Of a DNA stretch of 64,000 bases, positions 47,350-58,164 are shown one piece after another (the first letter of the stretch is position 1; each line of letters begins with the position of its first letter). Origin of the DNA: Nemophila menziesii (Eukaryota > Streptophyta > Magnoliopsida > Boraginales > Hydrophyllaceae); assembly GCA_029959085.1 (NCBI GenBank), contig JARWIR010000043.1:4216001-4280000 (forward strand), read 5' to 3'. The notes under the pieces were generated by a model. That model was not told the DNA's origin, made no database searches, and saw only the letters and a program-made list of their open reading frames with translations. The translations under genes and the position numbers were made by a program.

Positions 47350-47969
47350 TACATAGTATCCTTTCGAACATTATTTGATTTTCACGGTTGTGTCCATTTA
47401 CGGTCCTAGACAACTCTTGGCATTTCATGAATAACCGTCGGAGAATTTGCCTTAAACTTTTTTGAAAAGCAGTGCAACCCATGTTATTCAAATAGTCGAT
47501 TTCTTGTCAAGAGTATTCAACATTACTCTATACTATGTTATCTAATATACAAGAACCATTAAAAGTTACAATAATCCTTCACTTTTAAAGGTAGCACTAT
47601 CTACTTTGTACTAGGAATTGTTTGGGGGGGTCTCCCCACAGTGCATCCCACCGAGCTGCTATTGTATGATTCACTTTTTCTTTTGAACCTAGATTGTGGG
47701 ATCTCCACTATGCTAGGTAGGGATCCTATCATGGAAGTTTATTTTTCTTAGGCTTAAAACCCTTCCCCTTGACAACACTTGTACTTAATATTTTTGTAGA
47801 TCTTTGATCGAAGGATATGCTATGTTATCCTATGGTTAAACAGAATAGATTGTGATAACTCTTTTTTAGAGCAGTTGATTGACGTTATTGTGTATACGAT
47901 GTATGTGTCTAGACATACCGTTATACATATTGGTTAGTGCCCTAGTGTTGTCACTTTAACTATCACAAT
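47350..47969. other. Non-coding DNA, nothing recognised
   Basis: Only short frames. No terminal repeats or domain signatures were seen. Confidence 0.45.
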
Positions 47970-48780
47970 TGATGTCTCCCTTTATGTGATAAATATATGC
48001 CTCTATGAGACATCATTTTAGGTAGAAATTAGACTTATTAGATAGAATTTTATGCTTATTTTGTCATATTTCACTTTCTCGCCTCATAATTATGTTATTT
48101 GCATTTTTAGAGCTTTTGTGCGTTAATTCGTTTGTTTTTAGCATAAAGTTCTTAGGTACATGGATGCTATGGAGTACCAAGATGAGGAGGAGAAGTGATG
48201 TTAAAGTCTTAGATCAAGAGGAGAGATCAAAAGAGAGAAAGTACTACTTAAAGAGTTGAAGAAAAGCACAAGAATATGGATAACTGTTACTTTTTGCTGA
48301 TTTCGAGCCAAAACGGTATTGCTTCAGGTCTTGAGATTCATATGAGAAAGTTGCGCCTCTGAGTTAGCTCGAATTTAGGATTGGAATCAGGTGATTTCGA
48401 CTTAAGACGCAAAAGTTACTCCCATTTTATTAGAGTGTGGCTTGAAATCAGCAATTAGTAACAGCTATCCAGATTTTCATATCTTTTCGTCAACTCTTTG
48501 AGTGGGACTTTCTCTCTTTTGACCTCTCCTCTTGATCAAAGACTTTGAACTTCACTTCTCCTCCTCCTCTTGGTGCTTCCTAGAATCCATGTACCTAAGA
48601 ACTTCATACTAAAAACAAAAAAAATAACGCACAAAAGCTCTAAAAATGTAAATAACATAATTCCAAGGGGAAAAAGTGCAATAAGACAAAATAAGCTCAA
48701 AAGTCTATCTAATAAGTCCAATTTCCACCTAAAATGATGTCTCTTAAGGGCATATATTTATCACAAACAGGGAGACATCA
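47970..48780. repeat. 811-bp imperfect palindrome built from two LTR 5' halves
   Basis: The left half starts TGATGTCTCCC and the right half ends GGAGACATCA. Long stretches pair across the centre near 48375. Examples are 'gcttttgtgcgttaattcg' against the complement of 48615-48640, and 'ggataactgttac' near 48280 against the complement near 48465. Each half is the first 400 bp or so of a gypsy LTR, fused tail to tail. The right half abuts the internal region of the gypsy element at 48781, where a 3' LTR should be. Confidence 0.85.
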
Positions 48781-49773
48781 CACACCCCTAACTAAAAAAT
48801 GAGTCGTGTCCCCACAACTCGAAAAAACTCGATAAGAAATTAAAAACTAACAAATATTGCATAAACGAAAAATGGTAGAGAAGAAAGAAAACATACGATC
48901 AATACCCAAGATAGGGTGAAATGCTTTTCTTGTATGTAAACTTCTAGTATCACAAATTTTGCATTCCCTTACCTCCTAATATGCTCCATCCAAATCGACC
49001 TTCCTTCTCTAGATATCTTTTGTTCTCACTTTCTCCAATTTATTTCTCGAATACTTTCTCATGTAAAGGTGTTCATCCAGGAATCTTTGTAGTTGTGGCA
49101 ACAACTAATAAGGCCTTTAGAAGCTTTGCTGATCTCGGTATAGGGACCTCGATATGGAAAGGTTGTGGTGTTCTCCTTGAAAGATGTAACTGCTTTGCTC
49201 TTTGATTTCACCACTGCTAGATACTCTCTAATTACTTGACCCGATTTACCTTTTTGTTTGTTCTCAAACTAGTACCAAGCTCAATTTATTTCTTACTTTG
49301 ATTCTTCACCTCCCTTAACATTAGATAATATCTTCGTTCTTTTCGTCATCTCTTTTGACCCCCAACTCAAAAGATTCGAACACTCTTGATATTTTTACGC
49401 CTTGATTTTGGGTTGAAAAAGTGTTATTTGGGTTAGGAAAGGTGTAACGATGATGATTCTGTTTGTGGGTATGATGGAATCAAACTTTGATGGTATGGGA
49501 TTAAGGAATTTCGGGATTTTTTTTTTATATATCTTATGGTTTTGATTCTTGGATTCTAGGTACTTTGGAATAATTTTGGTGGTTGAATCTTGTTTATAGG
49601 AAGGTAGAGAAGGATTTGGATACGAATGTATGGTTATTTGGTGGTGTTTTGATATGAGGTTAAGGTTTGGTAAAGTTTCACTGGAGTTTGGGAGGCTTGA
49701 GGAAGAAAGAGGTATAAGGTTTTGGAATTATAGCATAAACTAACCTCTTTATTTCTCCACTTTGGCGGCTCAT

Positions 49774-50320
49774 GCGGTGTACCGCATAAATGTTCTTCTT
49801 CTCAATTGTAACACGGTGTGGCACGAATCTTAATACGATCATTGGGTGTGGTACACCTCGGGAGTGGTGCGGTGTACCGCACATTATCTTATGCTCTCGC
49901 AATTGGACCCGATTTCTTGTACCATTGTGGCGGTTTATGGTTGTGCGGTGTACCGCGGCATGGGTGTGGTGTACAGCATGAGTCTTCTGTTTGACATTAT
50001 GGCACAGTACACACACGAGTGACGACACAATTTTCCTTAAGGGGCCTCGCACGTGTACCTAATTCGCGAACCATCACAACGCTTTTGGAGGGTGCGGGGA
50101 ACCGTAGCTGGCGTGCAGTGTACCGCAGACAGCTGCTGGATTTTGCTAAAAACTCTGTTGTTTATTTTACCTCCAAACCAAGTTTTCTTTACTCCATTGG
50201 ATATATCTCGAAAAAATATGCGATTTAGACTCAAGAAAAAGTGAATTTCGATACCCGAGCGCAAAGTTATGTCAGTTCAATGTTTTGGTTAATTTCTATC
50301 GTCGATAGGTGCGGTGCACT
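49774..50320. repeat. Cluster of GCGGTGTACCGC words inside the second gypsy element
   Basis: GCGGTGTACCGC occurs exactly at 49774-49785, 49869-49880 and 49945-49956. Variants follow near 49970, 50118 and 50310. It is the reverse complement of GCGGTACACCGC in the copia LTRs and sits at the equivalent position to the GC-rich block 4490-4866. Confidence 0.8.
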
Positions 50321-50749
50321 GCAATTTCGCTCTGTCCAACACTCTTTAACCTTCGAAAAGTTTCCAATTTTTCACCCCAAACTCGAACCTTTGCATACCT
50401 CCATATCAAAAACACTGATACCTTCCTCATTATTCCAATATGCACTCAAAAACACATAAACTAACTAATGAACACTAAAAATCTAAACTACTAAAGCAAT
50501 TAAAACATGGGTGGAAGAAGCACTTTTGTTTGTTACGTCGTTAAGTTCGGTGTATTACCTGCCATAAAAATTGTATTGAGGCCCTTGTGGTGCTCCTCCA
50601 CTTAAACTCGCCCCTTCCTTGGTATGGTAGCATTGAAATCTCCCCACCTAAATTTTGTACAATTGATCTCTGAAAGGGGGTGGGTAGTATCTCCGTTTCA
50701 CCTTCTTGTTCTCACAACGAAACAAATTCTTCACTAGGTGATATATGAA

Positions 50750-51360
50750 GATTGTTCTAGCTGGGTTAATTACACGTGGTCGTCAACAAGTTTAGCTCCA
50801 ATCCATTTATTTGCAAGAAAACATTCCTCTATACATGCTTCTATCTCAAATAATCCAACATCTCCAGTCACATATTTATTATCACTAGAATCCAATAATT
50901 CCTTCCACTCTATGCATTTGTGGACTTGTGGTGGTGCAAGTTGAGCGTACAAAGTGGCCATGATTTTATGATGAATTAGCAGGTTCGTGGGGCACCCCTA
51001 ATTTATAGACATCCAAATAATGGTCCACTCGTGTTCATCTCGTAGTTGTTTAAGTCTAGTTTCTTGATTTTTTATTAACTTTTCTACCGCCATACTAGAT
51101 TCTATCATCAAACTTTCCTAGTGTAACTCTTATACCTCTTCTCCTGTCTTCCATTCTAATTCAGAAAGAGTTATATGTGGAGTTTGTTGAACATTCCCAG
51201 TATATTGATTGTTCCACCTTTGCTCTTGCGGGGGTTACGTAGAAGTTACTACCCTATAGTTGATCTCCCGAAGAGTTTTATCTATATTCGAATGGATTGG
51301 GATTTAAATAGTATCCTCCAGACATATTTAAAGAGATTGCCAGACTTGCTTCATTCTTAA
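50750..51360 (-). pseudogene. Very worn gag region of the second gypsy element
   Basis: By position (just after the primer-binding site, minus strand) this is where gag should be. Short pieces such as 'NQETRLKQLRDE' and proline/glutamine-rich text fit a gag linker. No zinc knuckle was found and stops are many, so the call rests mainly on position. Confidence 0.35.
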
Positions 51361-51484
51361 ATGTATCACATGTGAAGAGAGAAAAAAACCAAGTGTAAAA
51401 CTGAAAACAAATAAAAACTTCTACACTAAATAAACACAAATAACTTAACTTAAAGATAAATCTCTGGAAGCGACGCCAAAAACT

Positions 51485-51524
51485 TGGTTGGGGCAAAGGT
51501 GTGATAAATAAATAGATAAATAAG

Positions 51525-51619
<95 letters not shown>

Positions 51620-53011
51620 GGACACACATCCTTAACTACCACCAGAAACTCACTGCAAGTATTACAAATTGTTTGAAAGTTTAGTTAGTAAGTTCGTTCG
51701 CAGGGATTTGATCTGTTAGATCTACTTGTGTATATAGAGAAGTGTAGAAGAATTTACTTGTTAAATAAAAAGATAATACAAATAATATTTATTTAGTTTC
51801 CCCTTCCGGTGGACTTAGAAGGCTACCTAAAAATTACCAGGGGACTTGGATAAGGGGACCCTGCGCAATGATCGGTGGTTAATCTCAAACCCTGGTGACT
51901 ATCTAGTTAGTCAAGCCCGTCAGAATCACTACCTCACACTAGACGTTTATGTGGAGTTTCTATAATTGAACACCCCTTCCGGGTGACCATCCAACTGCTA
52001 AGGTAATCCTATATGTTTGCAACCTCAAGGACTACATACATTAAGTCAAAGCACATACAACAAATATATAAAGTAACTGAGAAGCTCAATCAATTTAAAG
52101 GTTAATCCCAAATAACATAAAAACAAATAAGGAATTAGAAATCAATATTATACAAATGTGAAGCCCAAGCTATGGGAAAATTAGTTCAAATCTAAAGATA
52201 TAGAAATAAAATAAGGATAAAAGTAATTAGAAATATAGTTAAGCTATTGAATCTAATACAAATTACTCTAATGATAGAGGGATAGGATGGAGAAGAGGAG
52301 TTTGTGACTCTCCAACTCCTTGTCTTCCTCTCTAGCTGTTCTTGCTTCTTTGGATGATAAAACTTGATACTAAGGATTAATGTTAAAGCAAGGACTAAGG
52401 ATTACTGAGAAAGGACAATGTTAACAGAGGTAAACAACTGTATTTATAGGTGTTAGGTCGAAATCTTAGAGTGGGAGTCAAGTTATTGGAATCCTTTTCC
52501 AATTCAAATTCGTTTCCTAGAATATAAGGATAAACAATGATGAGTAATTTGGTCATATATCCTTCGTTACTTGGCCAAATTTAGCGTACGACCTATCAAA
52601 ACGACCGCAATTTAAAGATATATTAGACACTATATATTATCCTTTAAATTTGTAACCTATTTGCTGCAGTCTTCAATATAGTCGACGGTGTTATAGCTTT
52701 GGCAGATTTATTTGACAGTTTTTCTTTTCCTAATTCAACTTTGTTTCTTTTTAACTCTAAATTTCATCTTGGATCTTCTTTCCTTATCTCATTGACATTT
52801 ATTTTTCATCTAATTATATTCCATATTACCCAAGAGTTTCACATTAACACACAAATTATACCATATATGCTCTAAAAGTAACAATCTTCCAAATCAAGGC
52901 ATGAATTAAGAAATTGTCTTGTAACGGGGAAAACCCCCTTAACAATTAATATAGTGTACCTAAAATGATATCTCATGAGTGGTTTATTCTATCAAAAATA
53001 TGCTGACATCA
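51485..53011 (-). repeat. 5' LTR of the second gypsy element
   Basis: 1527 bp. On the minus strand it starts TGATGTCAGC and ends CCCCAACCA, followed by AGTTTT and TGGCGTCGC, the primer-binding site. A (TAA)n tract lies near its 3' end. Sequence order matches other LTRs here, but it is clearly diverged from both 424-1934 and the palindrome halves. Confidence 0.85.
51525..51618. repeat. (TAA)n microsatellite within the LTR
   Basis: About 31 trinucleotide units without interruption. The poly-Ile and poly-Leu frames on the minus strand come from it. Confidence 0.97.
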
Positions 53012-53016
53012 CCTGT

Positions 53017-53612
53017 TTTGGCATTGAATAACGATTGACCAACAAAAATGGGAAAATAATGGCCACCGGTGTCACAAAATCTCAAAGATAAGGACCATTT
53101 GAGATATTTTCAATTATTGGGGTCCATGAAGACAATTTGTTTTAAAGTTAAAGGTCCACGTGAGGGTTTTACCCTATTAACCATAATAGGTCAGAGTTAG
53201 AGTGGTATGATGTCACATATTTTTAGTTTGGGATATAACTAAATATGTAAGGAATGATATTTTATCTGAGTAACTATGTACCCTAACAGGTTAAATAGTA
53301 ACATATCCTTGTATACTTTTCGGTTGCACGACTTATTTGTTAAGTATGATGAATTTTTTGTGCAAGTGTATATTGAAGAAGATATGGGAGATTGTGATGC
53401 AAGTAATTTGAATATAATTTTAACTTCATCATGTACGAGTAGGGGAATGAAACAAAATAATAACTAGATAAATACATAATATTATCAATTATATCACCTA
53501 CGATGGCATGATATCTAAGTTTAGATTTTAAATTCTAATTTTCCACGTAAAAGTTGGCTTGATATTTATTGGTAATCATTCTTTTATAAATTATCTATGA
53601 GTAGATATCCCT
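53017..53612. other. Non-coding DNA, nothing recognised
   Basis: Short frames only; no repeats or domain signatures found. Confidence 0.45.
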
Positions 53613-54298
53613 ATTATCTTCCGTACTATGCCCCGATTGACTACTTACCGCCTACTTTTTAATTTGTGACATTTTACCCCCTATACTAAGTTTTCGTGGC
53701 TCGTTACCCCCACTTAACGAACTCCGTAAAATATCGTCGTTGGTTTTCGTGACATTTTACCCCCTATACTAAGTTTTCGTGACATTTTACCCCCTGTACT
53801 AGATCCAGAAATATGTCCATGAGTGTTACAAAAAAAGAAACTTATATGAAGGCATACACACCAATGAATTACCCAGTTAATGGACCTTTGATGTGGCCTG
53901 CTACAAGGCCTGTTTTTGTGGAACCACATGTGGCCTTTAAATTGGTTAGCAGACCAAAAAGGCTAAGATAAAGGAGTTTGATGAGGTTCAAGTTAAAAAG
54001 TAAACAACACACAATTGGGTTTGTTCAAAAGGAAAGCAGAGTGGGTAGGGTAATGAAATGGAAGATTTGCAAAGCAGAAGTACATAATACAAGGACATGT
54101 AAGGAGAAGCAAAAGGAAACTTAGTATAGGGGGTAAAATGTCACGAAAACTTAGTACAAGGTGTAAAATGTCACCAACTAACGGCGATTTTTGACGGATT
54201 CTGTTAAGTGGGGGTAACGAGTTACAAAAACTTAGTACATGGAGTAATATGTCACAAATTCAAAAACAGGGGGTAAGTAGTCAATCGGCCCATAGTAC
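53613..54298 (+). mobile_element. Mutator-like (MULE) deletion derivative with long inverted ends
   Basis: Arms of about 180-200 bp (53613-53815 and 54118-54298) are inverted copies. The outer motif GTACTATG..CCGATTGACTACTTACC is present at both ends. Inside are 'gtgacattttaccccc' and 'acttagta' phrases. The core holds the end of a Mutator transposase gene. Long terminal inverted repeats with a transposase remnant fit an internally deleted MULE. No 9-bp target-site duplication was visible, so the outer edges may be a few bases off. Confidence 0.65.
53840..54115 (+). pseudogene. C-terminal remnant of a Mutator transposase
   Basis: The frame from about 53850 reads 'AYTPMNYPVNGPLMWP', the common plant MULE transposase pattern of a Tyr, then 'INPV.G...WP'. 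It continues 'SRPKRLR' (a basic 'GRPKK'-like patch) and, after frameshifts, 'KICKAEVHNTRTCKEK', a CCHC knuckle of the 'GHNxRTC' type in which the first Cys has become Trp. The catalytic DDE domain is absent. It is a non-functional piece trapped between the inverted ends. Confidence 0.6.
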
Positions 54299-54621
54299 AA
54301 GGGGTAACAGGTGACATGTGTATTTACTCATTATCTATTCATTCTGATCATGTACGTAGAATTACTATCTCATAACAAAATAAAAAACACTAACTATTTT
54401 ATTCTTCTTTCAAATATATTTTATAATTCTCAAAAACTAAACAAGAAAAACTTAGGTTGTGAATATAAATTCAAGAATTCGATTCTAATAATGGAATTCC
54501 TAACCTCTGATCATTATAGAAAGCAAAAATTATTGTATTTTTGTTACACAAAGAGGTATATTAATGAATCTCTTAAATCTGCATTTTGTTTCCATTTTTT
54601 AAAATAGGCTAATATATATTA

Positions 54622-55445
54622 AGGCCGAGCAAAACAAAACCGAGAAACCGAACCGAACCTACCCCAAAAACCAGAAAACCCAACCCAAAAAAACCGAAAA
54701 CCGACAAAACCGCTCGGTTCGGTATAAGATTTTTAAAAAACCGAAAAATTTCGGTTCGTTATGGTTTTTCTATGCTTAACCGAATAGAAAAAACCGAACC
54801 GAAAAAATACAAGAACTAATTATGTCTCTAATCTTTATGAGTTTTGAATCATCTCGCATTTATTCTTAATTAAGGTATTCTTGAATTTAATTCATATTTT
54901 TGAAGAGATTGTGATAAGGGAATAGAAAATAGAAAATAGAAAATGGTGTAAATCTTAAAAACAAAATAAAATGTTCATATATGGCATGCACCGCCCTAAT
55001 GTGTAAAATATTTTTACATAAATTATTAGTTAATTAATATATCTTAAAAGATCTTTCTTTTATTGAAATTTTTGAAGGTAAAGCGTACGTATTTTATTAT
55101 ATAAATATTTCTCTGAAAATATTTGTTTACAGGTAATGAATTATACTTCAGTTCAAGAAATGCAATTTTTTACATTGGTCAATAATATGAAAATCAAACA
55201 CTTCATATATGAATTTGTTAGAAAAAAATGTCTCAAGTAAACTCCTTTGAAATCTATCCAACTAACGAATCAAACACATACTAAAACCGAAAAATGTACC
55301 GAACCGAACATATATCGAACCAAAAACCGACAAAACCGAACCGATAAAAACCGTTCCCTTCGGTACCGACACCCCTAAAAACCAAACCAGTCGGTTTCAT
55401 TTTTGACCGATAAGATAACCGAGCCGAACCGAACCGTGCTTAAAA
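54622..55445. repeat. CCGAACCG-rich element, probably hAT-type miniature element
   Basis: Both ends are packed with 'accgaaccga' words on the plus strand (54640-54800, 55290-55440), with a few inverted 'ggttcggt' copies. The centre is AT-rich and non-coding. Similar GGTTCGG-ended repeats occur widely in plants and are often classed as hAT MITEs. Exact ends and target-site duplication are not resolved. Confidence 0.5.
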
Positions 55446-55613
55446 AATGAACCAAAAGAGTAATACGAAGTGAAAAGGACAGAGACACTTCCCAACCAAA
55501 AAACAAAGTTCCCACTGATGGTATACTTAGTGTAAGCGAGTTCTAAGATTACATCTTTAGAATAAAATCTTGTTAAAAATGGACCCCTAATATAAATAAT
55601 AATTATCCAATTT

Positions 55614-55861
55614 GTTTGGTTTGTGAAAACATTTTCTGTTTTCGTTTTCGGAATATATTTTCAGGATATAATTTTCGTTTTCTTTTCAAAATTTTCAGAA
55701 AAATGGAAAACGTCGATTTCACATTCTCTAACATAACAGTGTTTTCATATAATTTTTCGGAAAACTGTTTTCATTTTCTCTAGCCAAACACATTTTTATT
55801 AGTATTTTGGAAAATATAGAAAATAAAAACACAAAATACCCATAATTTTCACAAACCAAAC
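55614..55861. mobile_element. hAT-like MITE with perfect 16-bp inverted ends
   Basis: GTTTGGTTTGTGAAAA at 55614-55629 is the exact inverse of TTTTCACAAACCAAAC at 55846-55861. The right end continues 'gggccc', as in common hAT miniature elements that start GGGCCCGTTTGG. The left GGGCCC is worn. The interior is composed of 'ttttcg' and 'gaaaat' runs and is non-coding. Confidence 0.75.
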
Positions 55862-56340
55862 GGGCCCTAACGTTTTAGTTTTTCTTTTTTTTTTCTTTTT
55901 GTTTCTTTACCTTTTCTTTTTTGTTCGACTCCTTTGATTGGTCTCCTGGGGATGTTTTTATAATATCCTTCATGATTTTTAGCTAGAAGAAGAAGAAGAC
56001 GACTGCCTAAAAGTTTCCTGAGCCCAAGCTCATACGTATTTTTTGAGTAAATATAATCTAACGAAAAATCCAGTCCAAAGCAAACTCACAACAACAATGA
56101 TCCAAGGTCTAGTAATATTATACGCTTCCCTTTTCTTCATTGGACTCCTTTAGATGCTGTCGCCTCCACTTATCTTTATTGGACTCAAGACCATTTTGTT
56201 TTATAACTAACACACCTTGCGAAATCCAAATAGCTGCTCCGTGGGCTTTTTATAAAAACTTCATGGATTTAAAGTATTTTTTCTTTTTATTAGATGTCCC
56301 CTCCCCCCTTGGATTTCTCTTTTATAAGCTACGCTGTAGA

Positions 56341-56791
56341 TCTCGGTTTCGGGCGCTAGGCGGTTGACCGGGGTGCTAGACGGGATTACACGGGGCCTAG
56401 GCGGAATTATACGGTTTTGAATTCCGATGTGTAATTTTGTATATTTAGTAATATATATGTAGTAATTATATCAATTTTAACTGTTTAAGTCATTAAAATC
56501 ATCTAACAACACTATAGTAAATATCAAAATACTAAAATTTGAGTTATAATATCACCTAAAGAATTCTTGAGAATAAGAAAAATAACGAAAAGGTCTATGC
56601 GGGCATGTTTTTCCATTAATCGGCGCCTAGGCGGCCAGTTTTTGTCATTAGACGGTGCCTATACGGGTTAGGCGCCTATTCCACGGCGACTAAGGTGCTA
56701 GGCAAAAACGCCTAGAGTTTTAGCTAGGCGTAAGCGGTTGAGGGGGGAGTTGACGCCTAGGCGCGCCTAGACGCGCCTAGGCGGGGAGATC
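56341..56791. repeat. GCCTAGGCG-type dispersed repeat, fullest copy
   Basis: GC-rich ends with many 'gcgcctaggcg' and 'gctaggcg' words (56352-56405 and 56620-56791) surround an AT-rich middle. The right half matches 1-236. The palindromic CCTAGG core repeats many times. There is no coding capacity. The transposon class is not established; it may be a miniature element. Confidence 0.7.
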
Positions 56792-56895
56792 TACAACATA
56801 GTTTATAAGTTCTTCTGACTTGAAATTCTTATAAAAAAAATGGAAATGCATTAAATTAAAAATCCGTAGGGTGACAAATATATACAAGACTAGTC

Positions 56896-57012
56896 TAACC
56901 AGATGAGATTAGCTCACTGGCCAGGGCCTTGGTCTACCAATCTAGTGGTGCAGGTTCGAACCGAGTCAATGATTCCGAGTCCAAAGTGACTCTCCTATGT
57001 AACCAAAAAAAA
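56896..57012 (+). mobile_element. Short tRNA-derived SINE with 16-bp target duplication
   Basis: 117 bp: an A-box-like 'ttagctcactggccagg' near 56910, a B-box GGTTCGAACC near 56953, and a poly(A) end at 57005-57012. The flanks at 56880-56895 and 57013-57028 are both ATATACAAGACTAGTC, a perfect 16-bp duplication. This proves insertion by LINE-type retroposition. It lacks a clover-leaf and is not a tRNA gene. Confidence 0.9.
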
Positions 57013-57044
57013 ATATACAAGACTAGTCAATCCATATCGGGTCG

Positions 57045-58164
57045 GTATTGCAAGATAAGAGTTTAGCTCATTTGAACGGGATAAGTCACCTAATAATTAA
57101 ACAAAATGGTGTATACCTTTTATTTTGCTACCCAATCAGCTGCCAGGTCTTCTTTTTTAGAAAAAAAACAAAAAAAATATTACACAATTTTCTAAAATAC
57201 TTAACCACTAATAGACTATTACATAATCTTCAATCGCATTTAAAGTTTGGGTTCACAATGACTCATTTAACGTTGTTGCAGTCATTCTCCACGGTGATGG
57301 TGTCAATCGGGAAGTATTCTGCAATCTACATCACAAATAATTCTCATGACCTCTGCTTCCACTGGTGGTCGCACATTAAATCTTGAAACTCTACCATCGA
57401 TCATCTCTAAACAACACAGCCTGCAGATGTCAAACCGTCATATTCCAAAGTGTATCACAATTAATTTTAAAACAATTATTATGGGGTTATGTCCATCCTC
57501 CAGAGAAAGGCGGTCTATCCAGCCAATTATATAATAATTATTGCAATTTGTATTCCTATTTGAATGGTTTTGTACTTATCTACTATTATGTTGGACGCAC
57601 CCTTCTATCCCTATTAAAATTAGATTTTTATTAAGTATAATAGAAATATTACTATCAATATGAGGGAAGACCAAATTTTGACATATTCCTCGTGAGACGG
57701 TAATACATTATTAACAAACACCAAAGGATCTGATAAAATGTTTCTAAAGATAGCATTATTTTGCGTTAGCCAAATATGCCTAACCAGGAAAGTCAACAAA
57801 GAGTTTCCAACCATTTTTTCTTCCCATGATTTTTTTTTTGCGTAATCATATGTATGCATTAACCATTATTCGAAACTTGAAGTGGCCCGTTTAGGGTTAA
57901 GTGATTGATAGGGCTTGCTAGCCACGACGTTGTTGCATGGTGACAGTGAAACAACACATGTTCAATAGTATCAATTTTAGAATTGCACACTTTGTAAAGA
58001 CTTAGATGACATTTTTCTCCTAACTCGATTAGAGTTCGTTGATAGTGTATTATTCGTCTCTTTCCAAATATTTTTTTTACCTTAGGCATGACCTTTGTTT
58101 TTATCTTTGACAAAAATTTGGAATGTAGCTTGCACCTTTTTTTTGTTTCCGTTAGCTTACACAC
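57045..58164 (-). pseudogene. L1-type LINE remnant: zf-RVT and RNase H-like region
   Basis: Read right to left, 58164-57859 encodes 'CHLSLYKVCNSKIDTIEHVLFHC', the zf-RVT zinc motif. After a frameshift at 57859 the following helix 'HIWLTQNNAIF' appears. Broken frames at about 57480-57060 then give 'DGLTSAGCVV', 'TITVENDCNNV' and 'ADWVAK', landmarks of the RNase H-like domain at the end of such LINEs. Stops are many, so it is inactive. Confidence 0.7.

Larger units (their letters stand above)
48781..53011 (-). mobile_element. Second gypsy element of the same family, rearranged
   Basis: It reads right to left: 5' LTR 51485-53011, primer-binding site near 51462-51478, worn interior, and a truncated 3' LTR within the palindrome 47970-48780. 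48781-49740 is clearly homologous to 3340-4440 of the first element ('actcgaaaaaactcgat', 'tggtagagaagaaagaaaacatac'). Gag is barely detectable (50750-51360, minus). The two LTR remnants belong to different subfamilies, so the element is chimeric or rearranged. Confidence 0.75.

Noticed and set aside
48536..48721. 61-residue hydrophobic frame
   Set aside because: It lies in the LTR-derived palindrome and has no homologous frame in the other arm.
51278..51642. Poly-Ile and poly-Leu proteins
   Set aside because: Translation of the (TAA)n microsatellite.
56905..56990. tRNA gene suggested by A- and B-box motifs
   Set aside because: No acceptor stem or clover-leaf; the poly(A) tail and target duplication show a SINE.
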